Source of the DNA: Bellilinea sp034411135
GTDB lineage: Bacteria > Chloroflexota > Anaerolineae > Anaerolineales > Anaerolineaceae
Direction: 5' to 3'
Length of the DNA: 64,000 nt
NCBI GenBank assembly: GCA_034411135.1
Contig: DAOUMN010000020.1
Location: 62,001 to 126,000, forward strand
Part shown: positions 16,228-25,071 of the stretch, piece by piece
Layout: the number at the start of each line of letters is the position of its first letter
Position numbering within the stretch: the first letter of the stretch is position 1
The notes under the pieces: model-generated
What the model was told of the DNA's origin: nothing
Database searches by the model: none
The model's input: only the letters and a program-made list of their open reading frames with translations
Program-made: the position numbers and the translations under genes

Positions 16228-17010
16228 TCAGGGTTGCGGAACTTGCGGGGCAACATTCAGGTTTTCGACCCCAATAATGCTATTTTCTACCGGATAGACA
16301 ATGATGATATCCACCCGGCTGTTCAAGGCACGGTGAGCAGGAGTATCGTTGGGAAAGATCGGGTCGAACTCCGCCCGCCCGGTGATGATCAATCGTCCCG
16401 GCGCTATGCCATTTTGGGTAAGAAAGTTACCCACAGCCATCGCCCGCGCCAGGGATAATTCCCAGTTGTTGTTGAAAACCGAATCAGTCGGCAACGAGTC
16501 ATCGGTGTGCCCGACCAGGCGAATGGCATTGTTGATCGGACGCACCATCTCCACGATGGTTTGCAGCACCGACACTGCCGAGGGGGATAGTTCCGCCCTA
16601 CCCGGTTCGAAAACCAGTTTTTCGCTCAGCGAAATCAACACGCCCTCGATGTTGGTCTGCACGCTGACCTCGTTGCCAAAGGGCGATGCGGAAAGCATTT
16701 GGGTCAACTGCCCTGCAACCTCTTCGGACTTGGGCGGGGCTTCGGGAATGCCCGGCACAACAATCGGCTTGGGCTGCCCGTTTTCGATTGTTCCGCCGCT
16801 CTGGTTGATCTGCAAGTCAACCACTCGCGCCGCACCGCCCAGGGTGAACGCCGCGCGCATACTGTCTGCCAGCCGCTTGTACTTTTCCACGTCAATCTGC
16901 CCCATCGAGTACAAGACCACAAACAAGACCATCAACAGGGTGATGAAATCCGCGTAACTGACCAACCAGCGTTCGCTGTTTTCGCCGCCTTCGCCGCCGC
17001 CGTGTGCCAT
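16228..17010 (-). CDS. motB: Flagellar motor stator protein MotB
   Basis: A 260-residue protein with the MotB start ERWLVSYADFITLLMVLFV; Asp21 is the proton- (or sodium-) carrying residue in the single membrane helix. The C-terminal 130 residues form an OmpA-like peptidoglycan-binding domain (RLVGHTDDSLP, NWELSLARAMAVGNFL, NSRVDIIIVYPV). MotB anchors the stator to the cell wall. It follows motA by 3 bases. The ion used cannot be decided from the sequence alone. Confidence 0.95.
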   Translation of the reverse strand: MAHGGGEGGENSERWLVSYADFITLLMVLFVVLYSMGQIDVEKYKRLADSMRAAFTLGGAARVVDLQINQSGGTIENGQPKPIVVPGIPEAPPKSEEVAGQLTQMLSASPFGNEVSVQTNIEGVLISLSEKLVFEPGRAELSPSAVSVLQTIVEMVRPINNAIRLVGHTDDSLPTDSVFNNNWELSLARAMAVGNFLTQNGIAPGRLIITGRAEFDPIFPNDTPAHRALNSRVDIIIVYPVENSIIGVENLNVAPQVPQP

Positions 17011-17013
17011 GCT

Positions 17014-17838
17014 TTATGCTCCTGCTTCCTTAGCTGCCGCCGCCTTTTTGGCGGGTTTGGCGGCCGCTTTCTCATCCTCGCCCTTGACCGCCGAAGGCGG
17101 CAGATAGGCGTTCAATTTTTCGCGTACAATGCGCGGGTTTTCGCCTGCCTGGATGGCGAGGATGCCTTCCAGCAGCATGTAGCGCATATGAGCTTCCTCA
17201 TCGCTCTTTGCTTTCAACTTTGCCCCAATGGGCAGGAACATCAGGTTGGCGCTCAACAAACCCCACAGGGTGGCGAGGAAAGCACCGGCAATCGATTTTG
17301 CCAGTTTGTTGGGGTCATCCAGCGATTGCAGCACCGCGATCAGCCCCATGACCGTCCCGATGATGCCGAAGGTCGGTGCGAACCCGCCCGCAGCGGAGAA
17401 GAAACTGTAGCCCATGCGATGGCGGGTTTGCATCTGCTGGATGTTGATTTCCATAATCGAGCGCACCTGGGCTGGGTCAACGCCGTCCACCACCATCATG
17501 ATCCCTTTTTGCAAGAATTTATCGGTAATTTTCTTGCTGTCCTCTTCCAATGCCAGTAAGCCATCGCGCCGGGCGCGGTCAGCCATTTTAACCAGCAGTT
17601 CGATCAACTCATGTTCATCCGTTTTTGCGCCCATCACCGCTTTGATGACCAGCGTGGGCAATTTGGTGACTATCTTCAAGGAGGTGGTAATGGTTGTCGC
17701 CATAATGGCGCCTACCGCGGTAATCAGAATAGCTGACGGGTGGGCGAACAATTCCGCCGGCGTGCCGCCATCCATGATCATGACCACAACGACCACCACG
17801 ACCGCGCCAAGCAAACCTATGATTGTTGCCAGATCCAT
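17014..17838 (-). CDS. motA: Flagellar motor stator protein MotA
   Basis: A 274-residue protein with four hydrophobic segments: two near the N-terminus (DLATIIGLLGAVVVVVVVM, then SAILITAVGAIMATTITT) and two after the cytoplasmic loop (GGFAPTFGIIGTVMGLIAVL and AFLATLWGLLSANLMFLPIG). It belongs to the MotA group of Bacillus-type stators by length and by the short loop. The Lys/Ala-rich tail (KAAAKPAKKAAAAKEAGA) is unusually long and repetitive. It lies 15 bases after flbD and forms the stator with MotB. Confidence 0.95.
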   Translation of the reverse strand: MDLATIIGLLGAVVVVVVVMIMDGGTPAELFAHPSAILITAVGAIMATTITTSLKIVTKLPTLVIKAVMGAKTDEHELIELLVKMADRARRDGLLALEEDSKKITDKFLQKGIMMVVDGVDPAQVRSIMEINIQQMQTRHRMGYSFFSAAGGFAPTFGIIGTVMGLIAVLQSLDDPNKLAKSIAGAFLATLWGLLSANLMFLPIGAKLKAKSDEEAHMRYMLLEGILAIQAGENPRIVREKLNAYLPPSAVKGEDEKAAAKPAKKAAAAKEAGA

Positions 17839-17853
17839 AATCTGTTCCTCGCT

Positions 17854-18066
17854 TTACGACTTCTGTACAGAAAAGGCGTTGAGGGGATTGTGAATGCGCT
17901 GGCGGTATTCAATGTACCGCTCGCGGATCTCCTCAGGGGATTCCTTGACCACCAGTTTTTTCTCGTTGATCAGCGTAACCACCGAGTCGGGCGTTCGTTC
18001 CACGCTTTGGATCAACTCCGGGTTGAGGTAAAATTGCGTTCCGTTCAGGCGGGTCAGTAGAATCAC
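17854..18066 (-). CDS. flbD: FlbD family flagellar protein
   Basis: A 70-residue protein of the small FlbD family: ILLTRLNGTQFYLNPELIQSVE, followed by DSVVTLINEKKLVVKESPEE. Genes of this family are often next to motA, as here. Its function is poorly known; the Gram-positive type is not the same as the Caulobacter regulator FlbD. The start is GTG at 18066 with only a weak ribosome site (AAAGGG). It is the first gene of the long minus-strand flagellar run. Confidence 0.85.
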   Translation of the reverse strand: MILLTRLNGTQFYLNPELIQSVERTPDSVVTLINEKKLVVKESPEEIRERYIEYRQRIHNPLNAFSVQKS

Positions 18067-18148
18067 CAGAAAACCCTTTCCACAGTTTCACAAAAGATCG
18101 GGTAGCATTTTCTCCCACGCAAGACTCTAACATACCCCAGATCACGGA

Positions 18149-18178
18149 TACATAAACGCGCCGTGAAAGCGCTGTAAA
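18149..18178 (-). promoter_or_regulatory. Possible housekeeping promoter for the flagellar operon
   Basis: On the minus strand a TTTACA box (18173-18178) is separated by 18 bases from TATGTA (18149-18154), about 80 bases before flbD. It is the best sigma-70-like pair upstream of the operon, but the -10 box is only fair and no regulator site is recognisable. No sigma-28 match is present here, which fits an early flagellar operon. Confidence 0.35.
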
Positions 18179-18260
18179 GAAAATCTAAAAAATAGCCAGC
18201 CATAGCACGAACCTTACACTTTCATTAACCGCACGGCAGACGGCTATTGACGCACTTGAA

Positions 18261-18288
18261 ACGGTATAATTAAAGCGTTCGGTACCGT
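18261..18288 (+). promoter_or_regulatory. TATAAT box inside an inverted repeat, upstream of the kinase-regulator genes
   Basis: A perfect TATAAT lies at 18265-18270. No good -35 is at the usual distance (a TTGACG at 18247 is only 12 bases away). The box is enclosed by ACGGTA (18261-18266) and TACCGT (18283-18288), a perfect 6-bp dyad spanning the -10 and start region, which looks like an operator for a regulated promoter. No binding protein can be named. Confidence 0.4.
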
Positions 18289-18301
18289 GTTCCATAGTCA
18301 T

Positions 18302-18381
18302 CGCCCATGCGGCAGACCGGAGAACCGGTAAAGTCCGAATGATCATTCACCGGCTATTCTTGGTTTTCACGAAACTGGGCG
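18302..18381 (+). promoter_or_regulatory. Possible structured leader RNA before the sensor kinase gene
   Basis: CGCCCA at 18302-18307 can pair with TGGGCG at 18376-18381, closing an 80-base domain. Inside are a hairpin ACCGG-AGAA-CCGGT (18316-18329), the palindrome GAATGATCATTC (18337-18348) and a weak GTTT/AAAC hairpin. The first possible start codon (ATG 18339) falls inside the palindrome. This may be a regulatory leader, but no known riboswitch class fits convincingly. Confidence 0.3.
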
Positions 18382-20309
18382 ACGTGGAAGGTTTGAAGAC
18401 ACCCCATCGGATCTTAATTCTGGACGATGACCAGGCACTGGGCAGCATGCTGCAGGAATTCATTTCCCGCACCTGCCAGTGCGAAGTGGTGCATATCTCA
18501 CATCCGGATGACCTGTGGGCGCTGCTGGAGGAACAGAGCTTCGATGCGCTGTTCCTGGATTACAAACTCCCCGGCACCAACGGGCTGGAAATCCTCGAAC
18601 AGTTGGCAACCCGCCCCCAGCAACGTCTGATGCCCACGATTATGATGACCGGCGAGGGCAGCGAAACCATCGCCGCGCGCGCCATCCAAACCGGCGCGCT
18701 GGATTACTTGGTTAAAACCGACCTGGAGTTTACCAGTCTGCCTATGTTGGTCGAGAAAGCCATCCAGCGCCGCGCCATCGAGCAAGCCATTGCCGAAGCC
18801 CAGCAAAAGGTCGAATACCAAGCCATGCTGCTCAACAATGTGCGCGACGCCATCATCGTTTGGGGAATGGACAACACCATTACCTACTGGAACCAGGCAG
18901 CCGAACGCTTGTTTGGCATCCCCGCGGAAGCCGTTTTAGGCAAACCGGTGTTCGAGGCGTATTTTTCCCTCTTCGAGCAGCCGCCGCGGCGCAGTGCTGG
19001 TGACGAGAGCATCACCCTGCTTGGCGACCGGCGCTTCAATCACCCCACCCGCGGCGTGGTGTGGATCAGTTCGCAGATCAGCCGCCTATACGGTGGAGAG
19101 AATGGGCGCAAACCGCTGGGCAGCATGGATGTGGTCCGTGATATCACCGTATTCAAGCTGGAACAGGAATCACTCGCCCGCAGCCAGCATTTTGTTCGCC
19201 GGATACTGGAGACTATTCCGCACATCATCTATATTCTCAATCTGCGCGAACACCTTTTCCGCTACGTAAGTCCCAAGGCAGCGGAAATGCTCGGTGTGCG
19301 CACGGTGGAGATCCAGGATACACCGCTGGACAAGTTTTTCGCCCGCATCCACCCGAACGACGTGGAACAGGTTCATCATCACTACCGACAAATGCTGCAC
19401 CAGCCGCCGGTTACGCCGGCAATCAGCGAATACCGCTTGCAGCTGCCTGGGGGCGACTGGCGCTGGCTGCGGACGGTCGAAACGGTATTTTCTTATGACG
19501 GCGTTGGCAACCCGGTTGAGATCATCGGGGTGTGCGAGGACATCACCGCCCGCAAAGAAATGGAAGAAAAATTAAGCGCCTCTCAAATGTACGTCACCCA
19601 AACAGCACGCATGGCAGCCATTGGACAACTGGCATCCAGCGTCGCCCACCAGATCAGTAACCCGTTGACCACAATCATCGCCGACGCACAATTGTTACTG
19701 CGCGGCGCGTTCACACCCGAAGAGACCGAAGAATCCTTAAAAGCCATCCAAACCGCCGGTTGGCGGATGCAGGAAGTTATCGAATTACTAATGAAGTTCT
19801 CGCAACCTGATACAAACGCAAAACAATTCGTATCGATTAATGATACAATTAAGCGAGCCATACTATTGGCGGGCTCCCATTTACGCTCGGCTCAGATTAA
19901 TTTGCAAATCGACTTGAGTGAGCCTTCACCAATGGTAGAGGGGTACGAACAGCGGCTGGTGGATTTATGGGTAAACCTTCTCCTCGCTGAGCACTCCACC
20001 GATCAGGACATTTCACCCAAGAACATCTGGATCCAATCGCGTCTCGCGCAAGGGGGAAGTGTGGAAGTGGTCATCTCGGATGACGGCGAGCGTATTCCCC
20101 CCGACCAGTTGGACACTATTTTCGAGCCACAGTTAATTCCGCGCGGAATTGGGCGGGGCAATGGAATCGAATTGAGCCTTTGCCGGGAAATTATCCGCCA
20201 ACACGAAGGCAGCATCCAGGTAACCAGCGAAGCAGGGAGAACCACTTTTCGAATTGGCTTACCAACAGGAGCAGAGGGAAATGGACGGGAAAAAGATACT
20301 GATTATTGA
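18339..20309 (+). CDS. Receiver-PAS-PAS-histidine kinase hybrid with altered catalytic boxes
   Basis: A 656-residue cytoplasmic protein. A receiver domain (about residues 24-145, phosphoacceptor Asp74 in LFLDYKLPG) is followed by two PAS domains (about 160-275 and 288-405) and a kinase core. His437 is present, but the motif reads VAHQISNPL instead of HEI. The N box reads NLLLAEH, so the Mg-binding Asn is Ala550, and the G1 box reads DDGERIP, with Arg585 replacing the second Gly. The kinase may therefore be impaired or act only as an adaptor. The start is uncertain: ATG 18339 has a weak ribosome site, and GTG 18384 would begin closer to the receiver. It overlaps the next gene by 29 bases. Confidence 0.85.
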   Translation: MIIHRLFLVFTKLGDVEGLKTPHRILILDDDQALGSMLQEFISRTCQCEVVHISHPDDLWALLEEQSFDALFLDYKLPGTNGLEILEQLATRPQQRLMPTIMMTGEGSETIAARAIQTGALDYLVKTDLEFTSLPMLVEKAIQRRAIEQAIAEAQQKVEYQAMLLNNVRDAIIVWGMDNTITYWNQAAERLFGIPAEAVLGKPVFEAYFSLFEQPPRRSAGDESITLLGDRRFNHPTRGVVWISSQISRLYGGENGRKPLGSMDVVRDITVFKLEQESLARSQHFVRRILETIPHIIYILNLREHLFRYVSPKAAEMLGVRTVEIQDTPLDKFFARIHPNDVEQVHHHYRQMLHQPPVTPAISEYRLQLPGGDWRWLRTVETVFSYDGVGNPVEIIGVCEDITARKEMEEKLSASQMYVTQTARMAAIGQLASSVAHQISNPLTTIIADAQLLLRGAFTPEETEESLKAIQTAGWRMQEVIELLMKFSQPDTNAKQFVSINDTIKRAILLAGSHLRSAQINLQIDLSEPSPMVEGYEQRLVDLWVNLLLAEHSTDQDISPKNIWIQSRLAQGGSVEVVISDDGERIPPDQLDTIFEPQLIPRGIGRGNGIELSLCREIIRQHEGSIQVTSEAGRTTFRIGLPTGAEGNGREKDTDY

Positions 20310-21048
20310 GGACGATGACATCGTTGCGCGCACGATCGAACGTTGCCTGCGCGGCGGAGATTACCGCGTGATGCTCGCCAACAGCGGCGTGGACGGCTTG
20401 CAGGCTGCCCGGCGGGACGTGCCCGATCTGGTCATTCTGGACGTAATTATGCCCGGTATGGATGGTTACACCGTCTGCAAGGAAATGCGCAAAGACTCTC
20501 TATTAAGCGAAGTGCCCATCCTCTTCCTGACCGCCAAAACCAAAGATGATGACAAAATTACCGGACTGACTGCCGGAGCGGACGACTACCTGGGCAAACC
20601 GTTCAATGTGGACGAATTGCTGCTGCGCATCAAGGCAATTTTGCGCCGCACCCAGCGCATGAAGCAGGACACCACTCCTGTGCCTGCTTCGCCCGCTGTC
20701 GAAGCCGCCAGCGGGAAAAAAGCAGCCGAACGGGTCATTCAAGTTGGGGCATACACCCTCAACACGCGCACTTTTGAATTTTACAGCCCGCAAACCGGCA
20801 AGTTTCGCCTGACTCCAGTTCAGTATGATTTGCTCTATCACCTGATGACCCACCCCGGCGAGATATTCTCGCCCAACCGCTTGCTCGACGAAGTGTGGGA
20901 TTATCCCAGCGATGCCGGTAGCCCAGACCTGGTGCGCGTGCACATCAAGAACCTGCGCGAACGTATCGAGATCGACCCGAAAAACCCCTCTTTTATCCAG
21001 ACCGTGCCCGGCTACGGCTACACCATTGCCGTCCAGGAAGAAAATTAA
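20281..21048 (+). CDS. OmpR-family response regulator
   Basis: A 255-residue regulator. The receiver domain (about residues 4-120) has KILIIEDDD, phosphoacceptor Asp in LVILDVIMPGMDG and Lys in YLGKPF; a 25-residue Pro/Ala linker leads to a winged-helix DNA-binding domain (about 155-250) with LTPVQYDLLYHLM and TVPGYGYTI. I chose the ATG at 20281 because AGAGGGAA lies directly upstream; the extended frame lacks a ribosome site. Its start lies inside the preceding kinase gene, and the next kinase begins 13 bases after its stop, so the three genes are likely one operon. Targets are unknown. Confidence 0.92.
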   Translation: MDGKKILIIEDDDIVARTIERCLRGGDYRVMLANSGVDGLQAARRDVPDLVILDVIMPGMDGYTVCKEMRKDSLLSEVPILFLTAKTKDDDKITGLTAGADDYLGKPFNVDELLLRIKAILRRTQRMKQDTTPVPASPAVEAASGKKAAERVIQVGAYTLNTRTFEFYSPQTGKFRLTPVQYDLLYHLMTHPGEIFSPNRLLDEVWDYPSDAGSPDLVRVHIKNLRERIEIDPKNPSFIQTVPGYGYTIAVQEEN

Positions 21049-21061
21049 ACCCCAAACCAGC

Positions 21062-23143
21062 ATGCAGGCACAGGATTTATCGGTTCTAACCCCGCGGGAA
21101 TGGCAGGGCATCGAAGAAATGTACGATGCCATGAGCGAAGACCTCGCTTTCGAAAAGCGACTTAAGAATGCGCTTAAGATTTTGCTCAAAATCGCCGGGC
21201 GCAGCCAGGGTGCCGTGTGGCTGTTCGCCCCGTACGAAGTGTGGCTGGGAGTCAACGTACCCGACTACTGGGAAAACCAGATACGCAATCAGAATGGCAT
21301 GCTGGCATTTCTGACCCACAAAGCCGCCCAAACCGGGCAGCCTTTGTTGGAAACCGGCAGCCCCGACATCGGCGCGGTGTTCCCATTGTGTCATCACGAT
21401 CATACTCCGGGCGTGCTGATATTACCCCGCAGCGAGGACGGCGTTGCCGACCCTGCCTACTGGCAGGCACTGACGCGGCCATTTGCGCGCCTGATTGCGA
21501 CCCAGCCTAAACCAAAGGACGATGACGATTACCGTCTGGTTGTGCAGGTGCACGAGTTCCTCGAACAACTGCACCATCAGACACCGCGGCAGGATATTCA
21601 GCACACTACCGCTCAGGTGGCGATAATGGCGCGTGAGATTGTGCTGGCGGAGGACGCCGCATTGATCCTGCTGGACGGCAGTCACCCCCTGCTTGCGATC
21701 AAAAAACGCCTGGGCTTCGGCGGCGGTTGGAGCGGGCAGATCAGCCTGCGCATGGAAAACAGCCTGACCAACCAGGCACTGCAAAACCGGCAAATGCTGC
21801 AAGGCAAAGCCAATGGAAAAATCAGCCTGCATGCGGAGATCGATGCCCTACCCGACCTGCTGGTGGAAAGCCTGATCTGCGCCCCGTTGATTGCCGGGGA
21901 CGCCCTGCTGGGCGTGCTGCAACTGATCAACCCACACCGCGACCTGAAGAACCGATTGGTGCAGTCCAGCCTGGGCTTGCTGGCGGATACCCTGGCAAAT
22001 GCGCTGATATCTGAACAGCAACAAATGCGCCTGAAGATCACCAGCGCGGAGATGGAAGCCCGCCTGTGGGAAATTACCAAGTCACGCAACACGCTGCGCA
22101 CACTTTTCGACAGCATTCCTTCCTCTATATACATTATTGACCGCACTTACCGCATCATGGCAATCAACCTGCCGCGCAGCCAGCGCACCAATAGTGATCC
22201 GCGCCACCTGGTGGGTCGCAAATGTTACGAGGCGCTGTTCAACCGCAGCGAGATCTGCCCCGGCTGCCGGGTGATGGAAACTTTTACCCAGGCGGTGACC
22301 ACCACGCGTTCGATCCACGAATGGCTGGAGGGTGACCGCTTTATCGATTGGGAAGTGACCAGTTACCCGATTCAGGAAAAAACCAACCTGCCTCACCAGG
22401 CGATCCTGTTCGAGCAAGACGTGACCGAAAAGCGCAGTCTGGAAGCCAACCTGATCCAATCTGAAAAAATGGCTGCCGTCGGGCAACTGGCAGCCGGTAT
22501 TGCCCACGAAATCAATAACCCCCTGGCAGCCATTATTGCCAATACGCAAATTTTACGCCGCGAACTGATCAGCGATTCGGCTGACTTCATGGAAACGCTG
22601 CACTTGATCGAAACCGCCGGGCTGCGGGCTGCCAATGTGGTCTCCGGATTGCTGGGCATTTCGCGCAAGGAAAACAAGTACGAGTTCGAGACCCTTTCAC
22701 TCAACGAAAGCATCCGCAGCGCGCTTTCGCTGGTCAACCATGACTTGGTGCGCCGCTCGATTGCCGTCGAACTCGATCTGCAGGAAGACCTGCCCGAAAT
22801 CAGCGCCAGCAAGACTCACCTGCAAAGCGTGTGGATCAACCTGCTGGTCAACAGCATGGACGCCATCGACAAGGAAAATGGGCGCATTGCCATCAGAACC
22901 CGCTATGCCGAAAGCCAGTTCCTGATCACATTCGAGGATAACGGCAAGGGCATCCCTGCCGAATACCTCAACCGCATTTTTGAGCCTTTCTTTACCACCA
23001 AAGCCGCCGGACGCGGCACAGGGTTGGGGCTGGCTGTCATCCAGCGGGTGATCAAGGAACACCAGGGCGAAATCGGTATCCAAAGCCATCCCGGTCACGG
23101 GGTGAAAATCAGCATCAGCCTGCCGGATATTCACCGCGGCTGA
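21062..23143 (+). CDS. GAF-PAS sensor histidine kinase, catalytically intact
   Basis: A 693-residue cytoplasmic kinase without membrane helices. An N-terminal GAF-like part (about residues 25-145) is followed by a clearer GAF domain (about 165-315), a PAS domain (about 340-455) and HisKA/HATPase domains. His482 sits in IAHEINNPL, the N box is NLLVNSMDA and the G boxes are EDNGKGIP and GRGTGLGLAV, all canonical. The PAS domain has Cys388 and a CPGC pair (399-402), a pattern of many NtrB-like kinases that might bind metal or sense redox state. It is the probable phosphodonor for the preceding regulator. It ends 2 bases before the convergent SUMF1-domain gene. Confidence 0.92.
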   Translation: MQAQDLSVLTPREWQGIEEMYDAMSEDLAFEKRLKNALKILLKIAGRSQGAVWLFAPYEVWLGVNVPDYWENQIRNQNGMLAFLTHKAAQTGQPLLETGSPDIGAVFPLCHHDHTPGVLILPRSEDGVADPAYWQALTRPFARLIATQPKPKDDDDYRLVVQVHEFLEQLHHQTPRQDIQHTTAQVAIMAREIVLAEDAALILLDGSHPLLAIKKRLGFGGGWSGQISLRMENSLTNQALQNRQMLQGKANGKISLHAEIDALPDLLVESLICAPLIAGDALLGVLQLINPHRDLKNRLVQSSLGLLADTLANALISEQQQMRLKITSAEMEARLWEITKSRNTLRTLFDSIPSSIYIIDRTYRIMAINLPRSQRTNSDPRHLVGRKCYEALFNRSEICPGCRVMETFTQAVTTTRSIHEWLEGDRFIDWEVTSYPIQEKTNLPHQAILFEQDVTEKRSLEANLIQSEKMAAVGQLAAGIAHEINNPLAAIIANTQILRRELISDSADFMETLHLIETAGLRAANVVSGLLGISRKENKYEFETLSLNESIRSALSLVNHDLVRRSIAVELDLQEDLPEISASKTHLQSVWINLLVNSMDAIDKENGRIAIRTRYAESQFLITFEDNGKGIPAEYLNRIFEPFFTTKAAGRGTGLGLAVIQRVIKEHQGEIGIQSHPGHGVKISISLPDIHRG

Positions 23144-23145
23144 GT

Positions 23146-23967
23146 TCAGGACAGGCTGCGCGCCAGACGAAAACCGATCAACGGTGAAAGCTGAGAGGAT
23201 ACCATGCCCTCACGGGCAGAACAACGCGCCAGTTTGCGGGTGTAATACCACGCCCCACCGCGAATGACGTAGCGACAGTCGTTACGCTGCTCCTCGCGGC
23301 CATCATCTGCGCGGTAGGGGTAGGGCATGTAAATGCTGCTGGTCCACTCCCAGACATTGCCAACCATATCGGCTGCGCCGCACGGGCTGTCTCCGCCGGG
23401 CGAATAGGCGCCCACCGGGGTGGCGGATTTTTTGGCGCTCTCGGCGGTGTTGCAGCGCCACGGGTCGAAGGTGTTGCCCCAGGGATAGATGCGCCCGTCA
23501 TCGCCGCGCGCAGCCCGCTCCCATTCGGCTTCGCTGGGCAGGCGAAAGGTGTACCCGCTCAGGGAGTTGAGCCATTCGATATAAGCCAAAGCATCCAACC
23601 TGGAAACCCCAACAATTGGATGAAGCGCCTGCTCCAGCGGATAGCGAAAGCCATTCCAGCCTTTGGGCAGGCGGTGACCACTATCCTGGATGAACAGATG
23701 ATATTCCAGATTGGTTACCGGGTACTGGGCAATTTCAAACGCGCCCAGCGTGACCATGTGTTGTGGCTGCTCGGCATCGAATAGATCGTTATCGAACCAT
23801 TCGTATGCCCAGTCGGATTCCTTGATTTGCAGGCGTTTGATATCCTCGTCACTGGTGCCCATCAGAAACTCCCCCGCCGGGAGCGGAATCATCACCGGCA
23901 GTCGTACGCGGCTGGCGGAAGCACCCGCCCACTGGGGATCTTTGGGTAATGCGCCTTGTGCTGCCAC
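23146..23967 (-). CDS. SUMF1/formylglycine-generating-enzyme-like domain protein lacking the FGE cysteines
   Basis: A 273-residue protein made almost entirely of one SUMF1-type (C-type lectin fold) domain: PAGEFLMGTSDED at the start, QYPVTNLEYHLFI, RLPSEAEWERAARG, PWGNTFDPWRCN, MVGNVWEWTSS and RGGAWYYTRKLARCSARE at the end. True formylglycine-generating enzymes have a Cys pair in the segment after RGGSW; here the first position is Tyr, so sulfatase activation is unlikely and no sulfatase is nearby. The GTG start overlaps the glycosyltransferase stop by one base (TAGTG) behind GAGGAGG. It may bind a carbohydrate or protein partner of the two adjacent glycosyltransferases. Confidence 0.85.
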   Translation of the reverse strand: MAAQGALPKDPQWAGASASRVRLPVMIPLPAGEFLMGTSDEDIKRLQIKESDWAYEWFDNDLFDAEQPQHMVTLGAFEIAQYPVTNLEYHLFIQDSGHRLPKGWNGFRYPLEQALHPIVGVSRLDALAYIEWLNSLSGYTFRLPSEAEWERAARGDDGRIYPWGNTFDPWRCNTAESAKKSATPVGAYSPGGDSPCGAADMVGNVWEWTSSIYMPYPYRADDGREEQRNDCRYVIRGGAWYYTRKLARCSAREGMVSSQLSPLIGFRLARSLS

Positions 23968-25049
23968 TAAACCACCTCCTCAACCGCGGGTTGCAAAACC
24001 CGCACAATCTTATCCAGGTTTTCGGCGGCATCCTGGCTGAGCGCGTGCAGGTAGGCGGCGCCGCTTACGCGGCGCTGGGCGGTGTCGATGCGGCTCGCCA
24101 GCGCCAGGATGGCATCCGCCCAGGCGTCCGGGTTGTTATCCACCAGGATACCATAGGAGACCATCGGCTGATAACAATGGTCATTGCTGGCAATCCAGGG
24201 TATTTTCATCGCCATGTATTCCAGCAATCGCAGCGGACTTTGACGGCGCTCGAAATCGCCCGCTGCTGGCGCCAACCCGATGTCCAGCCCAGACAGCGCG
24301 CAAGACAATGCGGTGTGCGGCACGGGGGCGATGATCTTTTTGCGCCACTCAGGCAAGCGCGGGAAGGGATCTTCGGTAACTTCCGCCTCTCCTGCCAGCA
24401 GCACGTGTAGATGGTCACAGCGCGTGGCTGCCTGCTGTAACCCTTCCAGCGCCCCGCTCGCCCGCAGACTGGCAGGAGTCATGCCGAAGGTGTTCAAGCC
24501 AACCAGGATGCGATTTTCATCCCGCGCCGGACGCACCACCAGGTATTCGTGAATGTTGAGAAAATCCGGCAATATCGAGACCCGCCCGTAAGCAAACAGA
24601 TCATGCGCCAGGCTGGGGGTGGGCACAATCACCGCATCCACCATCTTAAGCAGCCATTTCAACTGATCGAGCGGCGGAGGCGAGATGGGCTGTCTGCCGT
24701 TTTGCAAACTGTCCGGCAGAATACCCTGCTTCCAGAATGAATACCCAGCCCGGTCAGGCTCTATAAATTCAAAAGCCGCATCCACATCCACCAGTATGCG
24801 CTTGCCGCGGGCATGCCAGCGCGCAATCGACGCCAGGCTGGCTTCGTACAGATAGCGGTGCAGAATAATTACATCGGCAGGCTGGCAAAGTTGCTGCGCC
24901 TGGGTTGTGTTATGAATAAACTCTTCCAAAGGCAGCAAGGCAGCTTTGTGGCGTCCGGAATCCTGCAAAGCAGCCGCCGGATTTTGACAGCGAATGTGAA
25001 TTCGGTAGCGGTCTTCGTGTAGGCTGGAATGGACATAGACAACATTCAA
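23967..25049 (-). CDS. Glycosyltransferase, GT4-like
   Basis: A 360-residue protein with a two-lobed GT-B pattern. The N-terminal lobe begins NVVYVHSSLHEDRYRIH and has DVIILHRYLYEASL and ILVDVDAAFEF. The C-terminal lobe has ILVGLNTFGM, LHVLLAGEAE, SGLDIGLAPA and RQSPLRLLEYMAMKIPWIAS, the last being the nucleotide-sugar binding region of GT4 enzymes. I chose the TTG at 25049 (AGAGG upstream), which avoids overlap with the preceding gene. It is paired with a related TPR-glycosyltransferase and probably glycosylates a surface protein or polymer; flagellin is a plausible acceptor from position only. Confidence 0.78.
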   Translation of the reverse strand: MNVVYVHSSLHEDRYRIHIRCQNPAAALQDSGRHKAALLPLEEFIHNTTQAQQLCQPADVIILHRYLYEASLASIARWHARGKRILVDVDAAFEFIEPDRAGYSFWKQGILPDSLQNGRQPISPPPLDQLKWLLKMVDAVIVPTPSLAHDLFAYGRVSILPDFLNIHEYLVVRPARDENRILVGLNTFGMTPASLRASGALEGLQQAATRCDHLHVLLAGEAEVTEDPFPRLPEWRKKIIAPVPHTALSCALSGLDIGLAPAAGDFERRQSPLRLLEYMAMKIPWIASNDHCYQPMVSYGILVDNNPDAWADAILALASRIDTAQRRVSGAAYLHALSQDAAENLDKIVRVLQPAVEEVV

Positions 25050-25071
25050 AGTCGCCGCCTCTCTTCGTTCA

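Noticed and set aside
18247..18270. TTGACG followed by TATAAT as a standard promoter
   Set aside because: The spacer is only 12 bases, too short for a normal sigma-70 promoter; only the -10 and the dyad are kept as evidence.
18290..18381. Resemblance of the leader to a cyclic-di-GMP (GEMM-I) riboswitch (GGCAGACC, tetraloop, AAAGTCC)
   Set aside because: Only a few bases match the conserved core, the second conserved arm is not recognisable, and the segment runs into the possible coding start; reported only as an unclassified structured leader.
23146..23967. Formylglycine-generating enzyme activating a sulfatase
   Set aside because: The catalytic Cys pair is missing and no sulfatase gene is in the window.
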